In this document: positions 36,080 to 38,034 of the stretch, piece by piece | Position numbering within the stretch: the stretch's first letter is position 1 | Layout: the number at the start of each line of letters is the position of its first letter | NCBI RefSeq assembly: GCF_900182725.1 | Contig: NZ_FXTO01000034.1 | Coordinates: 1-38,034 of the forward strand | Reading direction: 5' to 3' | DNA: 38,034 nucleotides | Origin: Thalassovita litoralis | GTDB taxonomy: Bacteria > Pseudomonadota > Alphaproteobacteria > Rhodobacterales > Rhodobacteraceae | Translations under genes and position numbers: made by a program | Notes under the pieces: model-generated | The model's database searches: none | What the model was told of the DNA's origin: nothing | The model's input: the letters and a program-made list of their open reading frames with translations, nothing else

Positions 36080-36101
36080 CCACTAGGCATTTATCTGCAT
36101 T

Positions 36102-36698
36102 ATGGATGTATTTTTCTTTGGATACGGGTCGCTTGTAAACAGGCAAACCCATGATTACGGCAACGCCGAACGCGCGCGGGCCAAAGGCTGGCGGCGCATC
36201 TGGCGGCATACCGCGCTGCGCCCGGTGGCGTTTCTGACCGCTGTGCCAGACCCGGATTGTGAAATCGACGGGCTGATTGCCCCGGTTCCCAATGGCGATT
36301 GGCGGGCGCTGGATGCCCGCGAACACGCCTATGATCGCATCCGACTGGCCGATCTGCCGGATCACCCCCTGCCCTATCAGCCAGAAGTGGCGATCTATTC
36401 AATCCCCGAGGGCAAACATGGTGCCCCCAGCATGGCCCATCCGGTGTTGCTTAGCTATCTGGATGTGGTTGTACAGGGCTATCTGCATGAATTTGGCCCA
36501 GACGGGGTAGAGCGTTTCTTTGCCACCACCGATGGCTGGGACGCCCCCATTCTGGATGACCGCGCCCACCCGCATTATCCCCGGCACCAACACCTGACCC
36601 CGGCGGAAACTGCGCTTGTGGATGATTGGCTGGTCCGGCTGGATACCGCCGTGGTGCATCTGGACGATCACCCGCCAATCCCCCGGTCCCCACAATGA
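36102..36698 (+). CDS. Gamma-glutamylcyclotransferase-like protein
   Basis: The protein has 198 residues. The N-terminal FFFGYGSLVN is the substrate-loop signature of the gamma-glutamylcyclotransferase fold (GGCT/AIG2/ChaC), which cyclises gamma-glutamyl amines to 5-oxoproline. The expected catalytic acid may lie in DAREHAYDRI. No ribosome site is visible before the ATG, and the -10-like sequences sit very close to it, so the mRNA may be leaderless. It overlaps the DUF2254 gene by 4 bases. Confidence 0.82.
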   Translation: MDVFFFGYGSLVNRQTHDYGNAERARAKGWRRIWRHTALRPVAFLTAVPDPDCEIDGLIAPVPNGDWRALDAREHAYDRIRLADLPDHPLPYQPEVAIYSIPEGKHGAPSMAHPVLLSYLDVVVQGYLHEFGPDGVERFFATTDGWDAPILDDRAHPHYPRHQHLTPAETALVDDWLVRLDTAVVHLDDHPPIPRSPQ

Positions 36699-37936
36699 CG
36701 CTGACGCGATTCCTGACCCTGTTGCGGCGCACCTCGCGCAAGCTGTGGGTGCGTGTGGCCGGGTTTGCCCTGCTGGCCGTGCTGTCAGTGGCCATTGCCA
36801 GCGCCCTGTCATGGCTGGTGCCCAATACGCTGACCGAACCGTTGGGACCGGACGCGCTGATGCCGGTTCTGACGATTCTGGCGTCGTCGATGCTTGCGGT
36901 GTCCACCTTTTCGCTGAACGTCATGGTATCCGCCCACCGCGCCGCCGCCGCGCAGGCCACCCCGCGCGTGCATCGTTTGTTGCTAGAGGACACGACCACG
37001 CAAAACGCGCTGGGGGTGTTTATCGGGGCATTTGTGTATTCACTGACGGCGATTATCCTGTTTCGCACCCATTTCAGCCGCCCCGAAGCGGCAGTGATCA
37101 TGATGGGCGTGACGGTGGTGGTGGTGACACTGGTTATTCTGGCCATGCTGCGCTGGATTGACCACCTTAGCCGCCTTGGCAGCCTAGATCACGCGCTGGA
37201 CGTCACCGAACACCGTACTGCCGCCGTGCTACGCCGCCACGCCAACCTCCCCGATCTGGGCGCGAACCCGATGACACCGGACACGATCCTGCCCGGCAGC
37301 GTCACGTCCTTGCCCGCCCCGAAATCGGGCTTCATCCAAGTGATCGACATGGGCGCACTGGATGATTGCTCCCGCCGCGCCGGGGTCAACATCTATATCG
37401 CGCGTGGACCGGGACAGGTGGTTTTGCAGGGGCGTGAAATGGCCCAGATTTCCGGTTCCCCGTCAGAGGATTTACTACATCAGATCGCAAATTGCTTTTT
37501 GATCGGTGATATGCGCAGCTTTGAACAGGATGCCGAATTCGGCCTGACGGTCCTGTCTGAAATCTCGTCTCGGGCGATGTCCCCCGGCGTGAATGATCCC
37601 GGCACCGCGATCGAGGCGATTTCGCGCATGGAACGGCTGCTTTGGGACTGGGCGCATCGCCTGCCTGATGCGGAACCGCCCTGTTATCCCCATATCTTTC
37701 TACACGGTGCAACGGCGGACGATCTGGTGACAGCCGCCTTTGCCGCCACCGCGCGGGATGGGGCCGGAACCTATGAAGTGGCCAAACACCTGATGGACGC
37801 GTTGCAGGCCTTGCGCCTGTGCGAAAACGATCCGCTGACACAGGCCGCCGAAACCATGCAGGCCCGTCTGCTGGACCATGCCGAAAAGGCGCTGCCGCTG
37901 GAAACAGACCTAAAGCAGCTCAGCCAGTATCACTAG
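36695..37936 (+). CDS. DUF2254 membrane protein; stop codon completed by IS insertion
   Basis: The protein has 413 residues with four transmembrane helices in the first 160 residues (about 19-42, 55-80, 108-128 and 138-161), then a soluble part with ISSRAMSPGVNDPGTAIEAI, given here as SSRAMSPGVNDPGTA, the DUF2254 hallmark. The function of the family is unknown. The ATG overlaps the preceding stop (ATGA). The final codons are CAC TAG: TA is the IS target duplication and G the first base of the insertion sequence. The native C-terminus may therefore differ slightly, but the length is near that of full family members. Confidence 0.88.
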   Translation: MTLTRFLTLLRRTSRKLWVRVAGFALLAVLSVAIASALSWLVPNTLTEPLGPDALMPVLTILASSMLAVSTFSLNVMVSAHRAAAAQATPRVHRLLLEDTTTQNALGVFIGAFVYSLTAIILFRTHFSRPEAAVIMMGVTVVVVTLVILAMLRWIDHLSRLGSLDHALDVTEHRTAAVLRRHANLPDLGANPMTPDTILPGSVTSLPAPKSGFIQVIDMGALDDCSRRAGVNIYIARGPGQVVLQGREMAQISGSPSEDLLHQIANCFLIGDMRSFEQDAEFGLTVLSEISSRAMSPGVNDPGTAIEAISRMERLLWDWAHRLPDAEPPCYPHIFLHGATADDLVTAAFAATARDGAGTYEVAKHLMDALQALRLCENDPLTQAAETMQARLLDHAEKALPLETDLKQLSQYH

Positions 37937-38034
37937 GCTCAGGACTCATAACCAAAACATGACTGTTGCGGCGAGAGCGATGGCCGAGAGGAAGACTTCG
38001 GGGCAGCGGTCATATCGGGTGGCGACCCGCCGCC
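37936..38034 (-). mobile_element. IS5-family (IS427-like) insertion sequence, 3' end, cut by window edge
   Basis: The element begins with GGCTCAGGACTCAT at 37936, the inverse of the repeat at 121-134 with one mismatch. TA precedes it at 37934-37935. It contains the end of a transposase gene in the same orientation as the left-hand copy, and runs out of the window. Confidence 0.85.
37946..38034 (-). CDS. IS5-family transposase, C-terminal fragment
   Basis: Reading leftward, 28 residues (RRVATRYDRCPEVFLSAIAL, then AATVMFWL) end at a TGA at 37948-37946. The wording RYDRCPEVFLSAI is typical of the C-terminus of IS5-family (IS427-type) transposases. The rest of the gene is outside the window; with the fragment at 1-60 it could represent two copies or one copy split by linear display. 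Confidence 0.85.
   Translation of the reverse strand, partial: RRVATRYDRCPEVFLSAIALAATVMFWL

Noticed and set aside
1-38034. Calling the whole window a composite transposon
   Set aside because: Most of the content is core metabolism, and only IS ends are visible; repeat-broken assembly explains the ends equally well.
1-38034. tRNA, rRNA or CRISPR array
   Set aside because: No cloverleaf with a T-arm signature, rRNA stretch or regularly spaced repeat was seen on either strand.

Overview
The window is a GC-rich stretch whose gene content points to an alphaproteobacterium of the Rhodobacterales (Roseobacter-like). The signs are a class I lysyl-tRNA synthetase, a tandem glycine riboswitch ahead of gcvT-gcvH-gcvP, EcfG-type promoter sequences, an Rrf2/NsrR-like regulator beside a perfect FNR box, and typical short intergenic elements. 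No rRNA, tRNA or CRISPR array was seen. Both ends lie inside IS5-family (IS427-like) insertion sequences in the same orientation: the first 134 bases hold the 5' end of one transposase gene and the last 99 bases the 3' end of another. The terminal repeats match and both junctions carry TA, so the window may be an assembly contig cut at a multicopy IS, or a segment flanked by direct IS copies.

Region 1 (263-11438) is the most unusual part. A leftward set of six closely spaced genes encodes a membrane-anchored DegP/HtrA-like PDZ protease, an OmpR-type response regulator, a sensor histidine kinase, a patatin-like lipoprotein, a secreted caspase-like protease and a secreted chymotrypsin-fold zymogen. 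Divergently, a 158-bp shared promoter region drives a small secreted PPC-like protein and a second secreted caspase-like protease with the same architecture as the first. All effectors carry export signals, so this looks like an envelope or extracellular protease/lipase cascade under two-component control. I do not recognise it as a described system.

Region 2 (11600-16900) is mostly housekeeping: purU, a small membrane protein, rpiB, nadD, a PBP4-type D-Ala-D-Ala carboxypeptidase, and two small membrane-protein genes read outward from two divergent EcfG-type promoters. Region 3 (16890-25300) holds a TerB-like gene, the class I lysyl-tRNA synthetase, a large parallel beta-helix (pectate-lyase-like) protein, and a leftward group of a secreted barrel-like protein, a DUF1772 membrane protein (possibly disrupted at its start) and a HugZ-like flavin protein. 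A small monooxygenase-fold protein, thioredoxin 2 and a methyltransferase with a helical-repeat-like N-terminus follow.

Region 4 (25538-30725) holds a cold-shock protein, a GDSL esterase whose start codon overlaps that of a divergent YbbA/YbbP-type ABC exporter, and an inositol-monophosphatase-family enzyme. Region 5 (30815-35548) is the glycine cleavage operon with its riboswitch. Region 6 (35560-37936) is an Rrf2-family regulator, an FNR box, a gamma-glutamylcyclotransferase-like gene and a DUF2254 membrane protein whose stop codon is completed by the right-hand IS.
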